DNA of 38,634 nucleotides from Gammaproteobacteria bacterium (GTDB taxonomy: Bacteria; Pseudomonadota; Gammaproteobacteria; Pseudomonadales; Azotimanducaceae). The translations under genes were made by a program, and so were the position numbers. The notes beneath the pieces are model-generated. The model did not search any database, was not told where the DNA came from, and saw only the letters and a program-made list of their open reading frames with translations. The stretch's first letter is position 1; every line of letters starts with the position of its first letter. The stretch spans positions 1-38,634 of the forward strand of contig JAUIED010000029.1 in NCBI GenBank assembly GCA_030428905.1, given 5' to 3'. Positions 1-7,401 of the stretch are shown here, piece by piece.

Positions 1-596
1 TCGACGCGCGCCGCTGCGATACCGGCCACAGCTACTCCCGGCGCCGGTGAGGGCGTAGCGAAGCGCAGGCGCGCGGACGCCAGCGGCGCCCGGCTGCCGG
101 TCGCCCGCACGGCAGCATCGTCGGCTGCGAGCTCGAGCAGCGCGGCATGCTGCCGGCTCATGGCCCTCAAGGCCGGGAGGAACGCCAGCGCATCGGCGAG
201 GGTGCGAAGCCCGAGCAGGCGGAGCGGGTCCCGACGTCGCTGATGATGGCGCTCGTGTGCGATCACCGCCTCGATCTCGGATCTCGGCAGGGCCCTGAGG
301 GCCAGTTCGCTCACGTAGATCCTGGGCCGCAGGTACCCCGCGCAGAAAGCCAGCGGCTCGAGGGCCTGCACCACCGCGCAGCGCGCTCCACCGATGCGAA
401 CGATCCGGCCCGTGGGCGGCAGGGACCGCAGGTGCCGTCGGGTTGCGCGTAGCTGACGAATCAGGGAGCGTCCACCGAGAACGACGACGGCTGCCGCCAG
501 CAACGGCAGGAGCAGGGTGGCGAGCGCAGCGACGCTGTGGGCGGAGGGCAGCAACTCCTTGCAGGCCGCAGCTACCGCGCTGCTGCTCGGTGCCAT
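1..596 (-). CDS. M56-type (BlaR1-like) membrane metallopeptidase, partial
   Basis: The minus strand reads open from about 596 to the left edge, where the 3' part is cut off. Visible family features, in order, are a hydrophobic segment near 480-545, a basic stretch (RQLRATRRHLRSL), the conserved block FCAGYLRPRIYVS, the zinc motif HERHH (HExxH) inside VIAHERHHQRRRDPLRLL, and the downstream LELAADDAAV block that carries the third zinc ligand. These match M56 peptidases, polytopic inner-membrane proteases that often sense or process signals and are related to BlaR1/MecR1. The usual N-terminal transmembrane helices are missing. The only nearby ATG (596) lies inside the LysE-family gene on the other strand, so the true start is not present. 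I infer that the fragment is joined to unrelated DNA near 550-575. Family assignment is firm; start and function are not. Confidence 0.7.
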   Translation of the reverse strand, partial: MAPSSSAVAAACKELLPSAHSVAALATLLLPLLAAAVVVLGGRSLIRQLRATRRHLRSLPPTGRIVRIGGARCAVVQALEPLAFCAGYLRPRIYVSELALRALPRSEIEAVIAHERHHQRRRDPLRLLGLRTLADALAFLPALRAMSRQHAALLELAADDAAVRATGSRAPLASARLRFATPSPAPGVAVAGIAAARV

Positions 597-1155
597 GTCG
601 CCCGGGCCGAGCCTGGCGGTAGTCGCCCGTGCCAGTATTAAAGGCGGCCGTGGCGCGGGGCTGCGCAGCGCCGTCGGTCACGGAGTCGGCTTCGGGTTGT
701 ATGCACTCGCCGTGGTGTTCGGCCTCGCCTCACTCATGGCGCAGCAGCCGACCCTGTTCGCGCTGCTGCAGTGGCTCGGCGCAGCCCTGCTGATCTATCT
801 CGGTGTACGGAGCCTGCGCGCGGCACCACAAACCGACACCGAGGCTACAAGCCAACCGGGTGGTTTCGTGGTGGGCTTTCTCACCGCCTTCCTCAACCCG
901 AAGATCGCCCTGTTCTTCGTGGCCGTGTTTGCAGCCGTGCTGCAACCCGACATGACCTTTGCCACGCAGATCGGCATCGCTGCCATGGGGTGGGCCATCG
1001 ACACCGGCTGGTATGCCATCGTCGCCCTGGCGCTGTCGGCGCCACGCGCTGTGGTCCGGCTGCAGCGTGCAGGCACTGCCATCGACTACGCCATGGGCGT
1101 ACTGCTGCTGACGCTGGCGGCGGTTACGATCTGGCGCCTGCTGGCGGCTGGATGA
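517..1155 (+). CDS. LysE/RhtB-family amino-acid exporter
   Basis: This encodes an inner-membrane exporter of the LysE/RhtB superfamily, which typically expels amino acids or their derivatives. Seen: the family signature near the N-terminus (LLLGAMSPGPSLAVV, followed by a GGRGAGLR loop), about six hydrophobic segments, the middle block GFLTAFLNPKIALFF with the conserved NPK, and a total length of about 212 residues, normal for the family. The start is doubtful. The open frame begins at GTG 517, but the first 13 or so codons lie in sequence that also encodes the opposite-strand M56 peptidase, and no ATG or ribosome binding site precedes the conserved part. The native N-terminus has probably been lost at a join near 550-575. 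The 3' end overlaps the convergent ATP-grasp gene by 32 bases. The substrate cannot be told from sequence. Confidence 0.82.
   Translation: MASAATLWAEGSNSLQAAATALLLGAMSPGPSLAVVARASIKGGRGAGLRSAVGHGVGFGLYALAVVFGLASLMAQQPTLFALLQWLGAALLIYLGVRSLRAAPQTDTEATSQPGGFVVGFLTAFLNPKIALFFVAVFAAVLQPDMTFATQIGIAAMGWAIDTGWYAIVALALSAPRAVVRLQRAGTAIDYAMGVLLLTLAAVTIWRLLAAG
550..575. other. Probable chimeric junction (M56 fragment to LysE)
   Basis: Recognisable M56 sequence (minus strand) extends rightward to about here and recognisable LysE sequence (plus strand) begins about here. Both genes lack their normal N-terminal residues at this point. Two coding genes meeting N-terminus to N-terminus with no promoter or ribosome binding site between them is not a functional arrangement. 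The exact breakpoint cannot be fixed by eye. Confidence 0.5.
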
Positions 1156-2434
1156 GCGCCACCGTCGGCAGCTCTTCTGCTCCCAGCGCCTCGTTTTTCA
1201 ATACGCGAAAGCGTTCGTAGTCGCCTACCACGATCTGCCACACGAAGATCCGTTCCTGGCCGTCCACGTTCTGCACGAACGGGCTGAAGCCCATGGGCAC
1301 GATGCGCATGCCCTGCCCCTGATCATCCTCGAGGTGACGCTGCACGAACGCCCGGTAGTCGGCAAAACGCGCCGGACTCAGCATGTCGATAAAGGCGATG
1401 GTGGGCTCGGCTTCCGCACCAAGCCGTTTGATCAGCCAGGCAGGGAACAGGCCACCGGTGAGTCTTGCGTTGATCTCGATGACGACGATGTCGTCGCCAC
1501 GTACGAAAAAGTCGATGCCGCAGTTGAGTCCGGTGGGCGCGTGGTAGCCGAGCCGGCGCACATACTCCCCCACCTGCAGACACACCTCACGCTGCCGCGG
1601 TGACAGCGTGAGATCGTTGCAGATGTAGTTGCCCACCCAAAGGCCGTCGGCAAAGAGGATCTGGCGCACGTTGGTGATCGTCACGTCCTGATCGGTGATC
1701 GTCAGATCCACCGTCATTTCCGTGTACTCGTCGGTGGGCAGACGCTCCTGCAGGGCTACATCAATGTCCTCGGGAAAGTCCGCCGTGTACGCCAGGGCTT
1801 CATCGACGCTCGCGACGCTGGAGACGTTGCGCGCACCTGCAAGCCCCTGCAGCTTGATCATCACGCGGCCGTGCCGTTCGAAAAACGCGGTCACCGCGTC
1901 GGAACGCAGCGCATCCCGCTTGCACACCATGGTCTCTGGCACCGGAATACCAGCCGCAGGCGCCGTGGCGGCGAAGTGCATCTTGGAATTCACACGCCTG
2001 CTCAATGCCCAGGCCTCTTCGCTCGCGTGCAGCGGCATGTTGGAGCCGCTGACCATGTACAGGCCAAGCAGCTCACCCGGCATCGGCCCGGCCGCCGCCG
2101 CTTCGTAGAAACCTTCCGTCGGGTAATAGCGATAGTTGGATGGCGGCACCACATCGACCAACAGGCGCGCGAACGTGTCGTTGTAGAACGCCAACGCCTC
2201 GGCCCAGGGTTGCTCCTGGAACAGGGCGTGCAGCGCTACGTAATCGCGCGAGGTGCCCATGTAGGTGAGCGCCACCTGCAGCATGGCCGTGAGCACCAGG
2301 TTGTCCAGGTCGTCCTGGCGCTGTTTGGCGTTGAGCGCATCGCGCTCGAAGTGCAGCAGGCAGTCGTCCCCCGCCATCACTGTGAACACCGGCCGTGTCT
2401 GGCCCGGCACGAACGCACCGAACGGTCTTGTCAT
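1124..2434 (-). CDS. ATP-grasp domain carboxylate-amine ligase-like protein
   Basis: This is a 436-residue protein with a C-terminal ATP-grasp domain, the fold that joins a carboxylate to an amine or thiol through an acyl-phosphate. Seen: the pre-grasp region PVPETMVCKRDAL (about residues 165-178), the ATP-binding lysine in RVMIKLQGLAGARN, the hinge region ALQERLPTDEYTEM, and the metal-binding block VVIEINARLTGG with its Glu and Asn. The first 160 residues resemble no family I can name. The ATG at 2434 is chosen because GGGAGGGAGAG sits just upstream; an upstream extension to 2515 would overlap the divergent gene's control region. It is divergent from the amidohydrolase at 2503 with only 68 bases between, so the two may share control. 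The substrate is unknown. The 3' end overlaps the LysE gene by 32 bases. Confidence 0.8.
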   Translation of the reverse strand: MTRPFGAFVPGQTRPVFTVMAGDDCLLHFERDALNAKQRQDDLDNLVLTAMLQVALTYMGTSRDYVALHALFQEQPWAEALAFYNDTFARLLVDVVPPSNYRYYPTEGFYEAAAAGPMPGELLGLYMVSGSNMPLHASEEAWALSRRVNSKMHFAATAPAAGIPVPETMVCKRDALRSDAVTAFFERHGRVMIKLQGLAGARNVSSVASVDEALAYTADFPEDIDVALQERLPTDEYTEMTVDLTITDQDVTITNVRQILFADGLWVGNYICNDLTLSPRQREVCLQVGEYVRRLGYHAPTGLNCGIDFFVRGDDIVVIEINARLTGGLFPAWLIKRLGAEAEPTIAFIDMLSPARFADYRAFVQRHLEDDQGQGMRIVPMGFSPFVQNVDGQERIFVWQIVVGDYERFRVLKNEALGAEELPTVALIQPPAGARS

Positions 2435-2502
2435 CTCTCCCTCCCAGGAACTCGCAGGCACAAACTGCTTCGGGTAGTGTACCGGCAACGAGAGGAGGAA
2501 CC
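2435..2502. promoter_or_regulatory. Divergent intergenic control region
   Basis: These 68 bases separate the ATP-grasp gene (minus) and the amidohydrolase gene (plus). Each side has a clear Shine-Dalgarno sequence: GGGAGGGAG for the minus gene, AGAGGAGG at 2491-2498 for the plus gene. Both promoters must lie here or inside the opposite gene. I see no convincing -35/-10 pair or operator. Confidence 0.4.
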
Positions 2503-3684
2503 ATGGCCTACGCACCCGATAATCGCCCGTTCTACGATGCCGACGCCCATATCATGGAGCTGCCGGATTTCATCAAGCGCTACGCAGACCCGGATCTGCG
2601 CGACGACATCTACGAGATCTCCTACACGGCATCGCTCGTGACCGACGAAGAGGTCGCCGAGATCATGGCCCAGGGTGGCAAGCACTCCGATGCGCACATC
2701 CGCGCGCAGATCGACATGGGTGATGACCTCATCGCCAGATCCAAAGAGATCCAGGCGCTGGGTGCGTTCGACGGGGCCGACCGATCCAAGGCTCTGGACC
2801 TGCTCGGCTTCAAAAAGCAGCTCATCTTTCCAACCCACTCGGTCGCCCAGGCCTTTCACCCGAGCTCGAAACTCGACCCCAAGTTGCGCTATGGCTCAGC
2901 TCGGGCAGTGAACCGGCACGTGGCCGAGTTCTGCAGCCACGACGCGCGCATGATGGGCATTGGTGTGGTACCTCTGGACGACCCGGCACGCGCACTCGAA
3001 GAACTCGACTTTGCGCTTGAGCTCGGCATGCAGTCCATCTGGGTGCCCCACCGCGCCCCCATCGGCTTCTCACCCGGGCACGTGGACCTGGAGCCGTTCT
3101 GGGCACGCCTCAGCGATGCCGGTGTGCCATTCGTGATTCACGTGGGCGGCTCGCCGCTGCAGGCGCTGGCATCGTGGAGCAACAACGGCCGCAAAGCAGT
3201 CAAGGACTGGATGGGCGGCGGCGAGAACGTGCGTACGAAGGACGCCGCGGTGCTGCACCAGCCGCCGGAAACCTTCCTCACCATGCTGGTGATGGACGGC
3301 GTGTTCGAGCGTCATCCTGGCCTGCGAGGCGCCGCCGTGGAACTGGGCGCCGGCTGGGTGCCGGAGCTTCTCCACCGCCTGGACGATATCACCCGCATCT
3401 ACGCTCGCGCCGACGAATCCGTACGCTTCGAGCGCCCGCCGTCCCAGCAGCTCACCGAGCAGATGGGTTTCACGCCGTTTCCGCACGAAGACGTGTCACG
3501 GCTCATCGCCCAGTCCAACCCGCATCTGTACCTGTTCTCCAGCGACTATCCCCACGTGGAAGGTGGACGCGACCCCATCGGCAAGTTTGAGGGTCACCTG
3601 GCCGGATCTGCAGAAGCGGACAAGACGTTGTTCTACTCTGAGAATTTCCTGCGCCTGTGGCCGGAAGCGCGGGTGGCCGTCTGA
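2503..3684 (+). CDS. Amidohydrolase family 2 protein (metal-dependent hydrolase)
   Basis: This is a 393-residue member of the amidohydrolase-2 family (TIM-barrel hydrolases and decarboxylases related to ACMSD and o-pyrocatechuate decarboxylase). Seen: an N-terminal DADAHIME with the metal-binding DxH pattern, a mid-barrel block FVIHVGGSPL containing the conserved His, and the C-terminal SSDYPHVEGG block with the catalytic Asp. The start ATG 2503 is well supported by AGAGGAGG five bases upstream. Family knowledge suggests hydrolysis or non-oxidative decarboxylation of a small aromatic or lactone-type acid; the exact reaction is not deducible. It is divergent from the ATP-grasp gene. It ends 66 bases before the ATG of a predicted mini-ORF with its own promoter and terminator, so it probably does not share that transcript. 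Confidence 0.85.
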   Translation: MAYAPDNRPFYDADAHIMELPDFIKRYADPDLRDDIYEISYTASLVTDEEVAEIMAQGGKHSDAHIRAQIDMGDDLIARSKEIQALGAFDGADRSKALDLLGFKKQLIFPTHSVAQAFHPSSKLDPKLRYGSARAVNRHVAEFCSHDARMMGIGVVPLDDPARALEELDFALELGMQSIWVPHRAPIGFSPGHVDLEPFWARLSDAGVPFVIHVGGSPLQALASWSNNGRKAVKDWMGGGENVRTKDAAVLHQPPETFLTMLVMDGVFERHPGLRGAAVELGAGWVPELLHRLDDITRIYARADESVRFERPPSQQLTEQMGFTPFPHEDVSRLIAQSNPHLYLFSSDYPHVEGGRDPIGKFEGHLAGSAEADKTLFYSENFLRLWPEARVAV

Positions 3685-3685
3685 G

Positions 3686-3713
3686 TTGCAATTGCGTCTC
3701 ACCGGTGCATACT
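3686..3713 (+). promoter_or_regulatory. Predicted sigma70-type promoter for the small RNA unit
   Basis: TTGCAA (3686-3691) and CATACT (3708-3713) are separated by 16 bases. They match four of six positions each of the TTGACA and TATAAT consensus. Transcription would begin near 3720, giving a transcript of about 175-180 bases ending at the terminator at 3869-3896. This is an inference by eye only. Confidence 0.4.
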
Positions 3714-3750
3714 CAGCGCCGTGTCGGGCAACATGCGAAGGAGGTGATCA

Positions 3751-3786
3751 ATGTCTATTGCGAATTTCGAGGGGCGTCAGTCCTAG
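3751..3786 (+). CDS. Predicted 11-residue peptide with full-length Shine-Dalgarno
   Basis: An ATG at 3751 opens an 11-codon frame (MSIANFEGRQS) closed by TAG. Upstream, AAGGAGGTGATC at 3738-3749 is a 12-base perfect complement of the usual 3' end of 16S rRNA, far stronger than any other ribosome binding site in the window, but it ends only one base before the ATG. That short spacing is suboptimal for initiation, so the site may instead bind ribosomes for regulation. Conservation of the peptide is unknown, and the ORF could be chance. The extended Shine-Dalgarno and its place inside a promoter-terminator unit argue against that. Confidence 0.35.
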   Translation: MSIANFEGRQS

Positions 3787-3868
3787 CGAAGATACTTTGT
3801 ATCTCAGGCTCCACGAGCGCCTGAGGACAAGGGGCTTCGCGTAAGGACCACGTCCTTGCGAAGCGCGG

Positions 3869-3896
3869 AAAGGGCCGGTGAAAACCGGCCCTTTTT
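3869..3896 (+). terminator. Rho-independent terminator
   Basis: AAAGGGCCGGT (3869-3879) pairs perfectly with ACCGGCCCTTT (3884-3894) around a GAAA tetraloop, followed by a short T run (3892-3896). The 11-bp GC-rich stem with a stable tetraloop is the clearest intrinsic terminator in the window. Because the stem has A on one side and T on the other, it can also work on the minus strand, where it would end transcripts of the HDOD gene. Confidence 0.85.
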
Positions 3897-3920
3897 CATT
3901 TGAGCGACCGCGTGAACGAC

Positions 3921-3946
3921 GCGCCTAGCGCCTAGCGCCTAGCGCC
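3921..3946. repeat. Tandem 7-bp repeat (GCGCCTA, about 3.7 copies)
   Basis: Three perfect GCGCCTA units (3921-3927, 3928-3934, 3935-3941) and a partial GCGCC (3942-3946) overlap the 3' end of the HDOD-GAF gene. That gene's TAG stop (3932-3934) lies inside unit two. As 7 is not a multiple of 3, loss of two units would extend the C-terminus in a new frame. Confidence 0.85.
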
Positions 3947-5383
3947 AGACAGAAGTTGCACAATCTCCTCGCCGAAGGCACAGAACCCGGCAAACGTCTC
4001 ATCGTCTATGGCGCGCCGGCTGGAGGCCCGATCCGCATAGAGAAGCCCTACCGGTTTGCCCGCCACGATGATGGGCATGACGGCGCAGGTCGAGTAGGCA
4101 AGCCATCCCACGTAGTCAGGCTGTGCTGCCCGGTCGCCCGGTGTCATGGTGACCGCCTCTCCTTTAGCCAGCAGCGACGAAAAAAGGTCGCCCTTGGCGC
4201 GCAGCGGCCTGCTGCTGCCGGAAAACGTCTCCGGATTCTTGCCCAGCACGTAGCGTGCCTGCAGCGATTTCCGATCCGGCGTGAGCAGCGCAAACCAGGT
4301 GCGATCGAAACCCAACCCTTCGTAGATACCACGCAGAATGAGGTGCATGGACTCGTTCAACGAACGGCGTCCCGCGCTCTGCTGCGCCAACTCCGCAAGT
4401 ACCTGTTCGCGAAACCGCGGGTTTGGATCGCCCGGCTTGCTGGCTGGAGCCGCAGGGCCACCACGGGACGCAGGTAGAGGTGGCAACGCCTCGTCCACTT
4501 TCGGTACACCGTAGCGGTCGGCGATGGTCAGTGCTTCTTCGAGGTTGTTCTGCACGAGCCGCTCGACCTCCGCCGGCGCCATCTGCAGATGGCCTGCCAC
4601 CCGCTTGATCACTGCGCGGGCTTCCGCGGATTCCCAGCCGTGCTCCTCGATCACCTCGGCCACGTCGTGTCCGAGGTCCACATGCTGCACGCGTGGATCC
4701 TCGGCATGCCGCCCGTCCACGGTATGGCGCAGCAGTTCGCCAAGGTGCCACTCTTCGGCAAGCGAGCTGGTGAGCTCTTTCATGGAAAAGCCCAGCACCT
4801 TGCGCTCTGCCTCCTCCATGCGCAGCCCGGCATCGAACAACCGTTCAATCTCCGCGCCTTCACGGCTGCCTTGCGCCCAGAAGGACATGTCGCCCAGCTG
4901 TCGCAGCAGGGCTGCCACGAATATCTCTTCAGGGCACGTATCTTTCCCGAGCGCAGCAAACGACTTGGCCTGCGCTGCCGCGTGGAATGCCCGCCCCATA
5001 TGCTTGGTCACCCGATGATGCTGGCGCCCCTGCAGCACATGCTCGATCAGAGCGAGTGACACCGCAAGCTCACGCACCGCGTCGAAACCGATCAGCACGA
5101 TAGCGGCGCTGATGGTCTCGATCTTGCGACCTTGCAGGTTGAACAGAGAGCTACCGGCGATGCGTAACAGCCGCGAAGCCATGGACGCATCATGACCAAC
5201 GACTTGGGACAGGTCTGCGGCTGAGGTCGCCTCATTGCCGGTAACCGCAGTTACCTCGCTGACGGTTTTGGCGAAAATCGGTGTATCGGCGCCCATGAGC
5301 TTGCGGCACCAGCCTTCAATGCCCCGTGCCGCGCCCTGCCCTGCCTGCTGGTTCGGTTCTGCCGGTTCGGCCGCTTCCGCCAC
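3932..5383 (-). CDS. HDOD-GAF domain signalling protein
   Basis: This is a 483-residue cytoplasmic regulator. Residues about 20-240 form an HDOD domain, the non-catalytic relative of HD phosphohydrolases. It contains the hallmark TPIFAKTVSEV start, the VVGHDASMASRLLRIAGS helix pair and the AAIVLIGFDAVRELAVS block. A linker rich in Pro and Ala follows (about 300-325). Residues about 330-480 form a GAF domain ending in VGLLYADRAS. HDOD-GAF proteins generally act in signalling networks that control motility, biofilm or stress responses. The start is GTG 5383; an in-frame ATG at residue 30 would cut into the domain, so GTG is preferred. The stop codon lies inside a 7-bp tandem repeat. No neighbour identifies the signal. 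Confidence 0.82.
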   Translation of the reverse strand: MAEAAEPAEPNQQAGQGAARGIEGWCRKLMGADTPIFAKTVSEVTAVTGNEATSAADLSQVVGHDASMASRLLRIAGSSLFNLQGRKIETISAAIVLIGFDAVRELAVSLALIEHVLQGRQHHRVTKHMGRAFHAAAQAKSFAALGKDTCPEEIFVAALLRQLGDMSFWAQGSREGAEIERLFDAGLRMEEAERKVLGFSMKELTSSLAEEWHLGELLRHTVDGRHAEDPRVQHVDLGHDVAEVIEEHGWESAEARAVIKRVAGHLQMAPAEVERLVQNNLEEALTIADRYGVPKVDEALPPLPASRGGPAAPASKPGDPNPRFREQVLAELAQQSAGRRSLNESMHLILRGIYEGLGFDRTWFALLTPDRKSLQARYVLGKNPETFSGSSRPLRAKGDLFSSLLAKGEAVTMTPGDRAAQPDYVGWLAYSTCAVMPIIVAGKPVGLLYADRASSRRAIDDETFAGFCAFGEEIVQLLSGARR

Positions 5384-5439
5384 GCTGTCGACTCACCCAT
5401 TGGTACGCCTGAAGTCTAGACGGCGCCAGAGATTCTGCC

Positions 5440-6567
5440 TCAGCCGGCCTCGAAGCCCGCCAGCGCATCCGCCAGGTGACCCACGGTGCGCGGGACATCC
5501 CCCAGCTTGTCGAGGCCAAACAGGCCCAGCCTAAACGTCTGAAAGCCCTCGGGCTCGTCGCACTGCAGGGGCACACCAACGGCAATCTGCAATCCCGCCG
5601 CGGCGAACCGGCCGGCAATACCGGCGTCGCCGGTGTAGCTCACCACCACGCCGGGGGCCTCGAAACCCGGTGCGGCAACGGATTGATAGCCATGTTGTTG
5701 CAACAGCTCGCGCACACGAGCGCCCAGCTCCAATTGCGCCTTTCTGGCAGCTTCCAGACCAAAGGCCTGCGTCTCCGTGAGGGTGGCATGCAACTGCAGC
5801 AGGCCATCGGTAGGCATCGTCGCGTGGTATGCGTGGGCGCCGTTCTCGTAGGCCGCAGCGATTTCCCGCCACTTCTTCAGGTCCAGAGCAAAACTCGAGC
5901 TCTGCGTCTGCGCCAGCCGCTCCTCAGCGCGATCGTTCATCATGACGATGCCTGCACAGGGTGAGCCGCTCCAGCCTTTCTGCGGGGCGCTGATGAGCAC
6001 ATCCACGCCGGTTGCCTGCATATCCACCCAAACCGCGCCAGAGGCAATGCAGTCGAGCACGAAGAGCCCCCCATTGCGCCGGGTTGCCTCGGCTACGGCC
6101 GCGATATAGTCATCGGGCAGGAGAATGCCTGAGGCGGTTTCCACGTGCGGAGCGAACACCACCGCCGGCTGCTGCGCGTCGATCGTGGCAACCACCTCAT
6201 CGATGGGCGCGGGCGCGAACGGCGCGTCGGTACGGGTGTCCACCTGGCGCGCCTTGAGCACCTCCGCCTGCTCGGAGAGGCCCGCAGCATCAATGATCTG
6301 TGTCCAGCGGTAGCTGAACCAGCCGTTACGCAGGATGAGGCAGGGTTGCCCCTGAACGAACTGTCGCGCGACAGCCTCCATGGCATAGGTGCCGCCGCCC
6401 GGAACGAAGGTGACGGTCTGCGCCTTGTAGACGTTCGCAAGGCTCACCAGCAGCTCTCGCATGGTCTCCTGAAAACGGCCTGACATGTGGTTCACCGAGC
6501 GGTCGGTGAACACCACGGAGTATTCAAGCAGCCCGTTGGGATCGATGTCGCTGCGCAGTCCGGGCAT
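5440..6567 (-). CDS. Class V PLP-dependent aminotransferase
   Basis: This is a 375-residue fold-type I PLP enzyme of the class V aminotransferase family, which includes serine-pyruvate, alanine-glyoxylate and phosphoserine transaminases and some lyases. Seen: the phosphate-binding GGGTYAMEAVARQ region, the cofactor aspartate in FVLDCIASGAVWVDM, and the Schiff-base lysine in SAPQKGWSG (about residue 200). Length is normal for the family. The ATG at 6567 follows a GAGGAAC ribosome binding site. It is transcribed toward the HDOD gene with a 56-base gap, and co-transcription is possible. The neighbouring plus-strand pterin dehydratase does not identify the substrate. Alanine-glyoxylate/serine-pyruvate activity is the most common guess for the family but is not proved here. 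Confidence 0.85.
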   Translation of the reverse strand: MPGLRSDIDPNGLLEYSVVFTDRSVNHMSGRFQETMRELLVSLANVYKAQTVTFVPGGGTYAMEAVARQFVQGQPCLILRNGWFSYRWTQIIDAAGLSEQAEVLKARQVDTRTDAPFAPAPIDEVVATIDAQQPAVVFAPHVETASGILLPDDYIAAVAEATRRNGGLFVLDCIASGAVWVDMQATGVDVLISAPQKGWSGSPCAGIVMMNDRAEERLAQTQSSSFALDLKKWREIAAAYENGAHAYHATMPTDGLLQLHATLTETQAFGLEAARKAQLELGARVRELLQQHGYQSVAAPGFEAPGVVVSYTGDAGIAGRFAAAGLQIAVGVPLQCDEPEGFQTFRLGLFGLDKLGDVPRTVGHLADALAGFEAG

Positions 6568-6667
6568 GAAATGTTCCTCAAGTGTTTGGCTCAGCGCACC
6601 TTAGCGACAGATAGCGGGGCGTCAAGCTAAGATGGCGGTCATCCCAACCTCACCTTCACGACCCGCA

Positions 6668-6955
6668 ATGCACCCCATGCAAGAAAGCGAAATCGAAGCC
6701 GCGCTGCGCACACTAGCCAAATCCTGGCAGGTGCAGGACGGCAAGCTCACCCGCCGTTTCACCTTCGAACGGTTCAGCGATGCCATGGCCTTCATGTGCC
6801 AGGTCGCCATCGAAGCGGACAAACGCGACCATCACCCGGAGTGGTTCAACGTTTACAACCGCGTCGATGTGTGGCTCACCACCCACGATGCGGGCGGCAT
6901 TACTACCCGGGACTTCGAGTTGGCGCATGAGATGGAACGCGCCGCGGGAGCATAG
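6668..6955 (+). CDS. phhB: Pterin-4a-carbinolamine dehydratase
   Basis: This small enzyme dehydrates 4a-hydroxytetrahydropterin, recycling the cofactor used by aromatic amino acid hydroxylases such as phenylalanine hydroxylase. The sequence shows the diagnostic core DKRDHHPEWFNVYN followed by VDVWLTTHDAGGIT and RDFELA. The two adjacent His and the later THD His form the active site. The protein is about 95 residues from ATG 6668, typical for the family; ATG 6677 and an upstream ATG 6632 are also possible and none has a convincing ribosome binding site. No phenylalanine hydroxylase gene is adjacent, so its partner is elsewhere or absent. It is divergent from the aminotransferase. Confidence 0.88.
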   Translation: MHPMQESEIEAALRTLAKSWQVQDGKLTRRFTFERFSDAMAFMCQVAIEADKRDHHPEWFNVYNRVDVWLTTHDAGGITTRDFELAHEMERAAGA

Positions 6956-7005
6956 CCCGTAGCGGGACGGCTACGCATCATTACCCATGGGAGGCGAAGC
7001 GCGCC

Positions 7006-7293
7006 TCAGGAGGTGGGGTCTTCGACCTTGCTGATGTACCTGTACAGCGCCTCGGCAACCTTCAACGGATGCCGACCGGCAACCGGAGCGACATAGTGTC
7101 GCCCACCGATAATCATGACCACCCGGTCAGGCTGCCCTTCCGCATTGCGTACTCGTACCGGCACTTTCTGCCTGGCTGGCGCGGCCTGCGGACCCCGGCG
7201 CTGCAGCTCGTTGCGCTGTTCACGCACTTGTGCCGCACGGAGCAACAGCGCTTTGGTCAGAGCATCCGTCTCTTGGCGTTCGTCGTCTTGCAT
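7006..7293 (-). CDS. Small protein of unknown function
   Basis: This is a 95-residue protein I do not recognise. The first half is charged and probably helical (MQDDERQETDALTKALLLRAAQ, then a basic stretch REQRNELQRRG). The second half looks like a small folded beta-rich domain (VPVRVRNAEG, DRVVMIIGGRHYVAP). It has no signal peptide or membrane segment. The ATG at 7293 is preferred to one at 7362 because the longer form adds a Cys-rich, unlikely N-terminus. It lies between the convergent pterin dehydratase and, upstream, the 3' end of a hybrid histidine kinase on the same strand (gap about 108 bases). Confidence 0.55.
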   Translation of the reverse strand: MQDDERQETDALTKALLLRAAQVREQRNELQRRGPQAAPARQKVPVRVRNAEGQPDRVVMIIGGRHYVAPVAGRHPLKVAEALYRYISKVEDPTS

Positions 7294-7401
7294 ATCGTTG
7301 TCGGCACGTGCTGGCCAGGACCCAGAGTTGAGAATCAGCGCAGAGTGTAAACAGCTACACACACGTGGTTGTGGGGCGCGTGTGGCCAGTTTGTAAGGCG
7401 C

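Larger units (their letters stand above)
3720..3897 (+). ncRNA. Candidate structured RNA / leader with embedded mini-ORF
   Basis: Between the amidohydrolase and HDOD genes lies a unit with its own likely promoter and terminator. Following the mini-ORF (3751-3786), I see three hairpins: AGATAC/GTATCT around loop TTT (3790-3804); CTCAGGC/GCCTGAG (3803-3809 with 3819-3825, 9-base loop); and a long one pairing GCTTCGC (3834-3840) with GCGAAGC (3858-3864) and AAGGAC (3843-3848) with GTCCTT (3852-3857), loop CAC, one 2-base bulge. Hairpins 1 and 2 share bases 3803-3804, so they may partly exclude each other. A strong terminator hairpin follows directly. This much self-complementarity with no downstream gene on the same strand suggests a small RNA, possibly dual-function. 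I do not recognise a known RNA family. Confidence 0.5.

Noticed and set aside
147-452. Plus-strand ORF of 101 residues
   Set aside because: It is a shadow of the M56 peptidase on the minus strand, which has clear family motifs including HERHH; the plus reading shows no recognisable domain.
6991-7009. GAGGCG/CGCCTC hairpin between pterin dehydratase and the small unknown gene
   Set aside because: The stem is only six bases with no T run on either side, so I do not call it a terminator.
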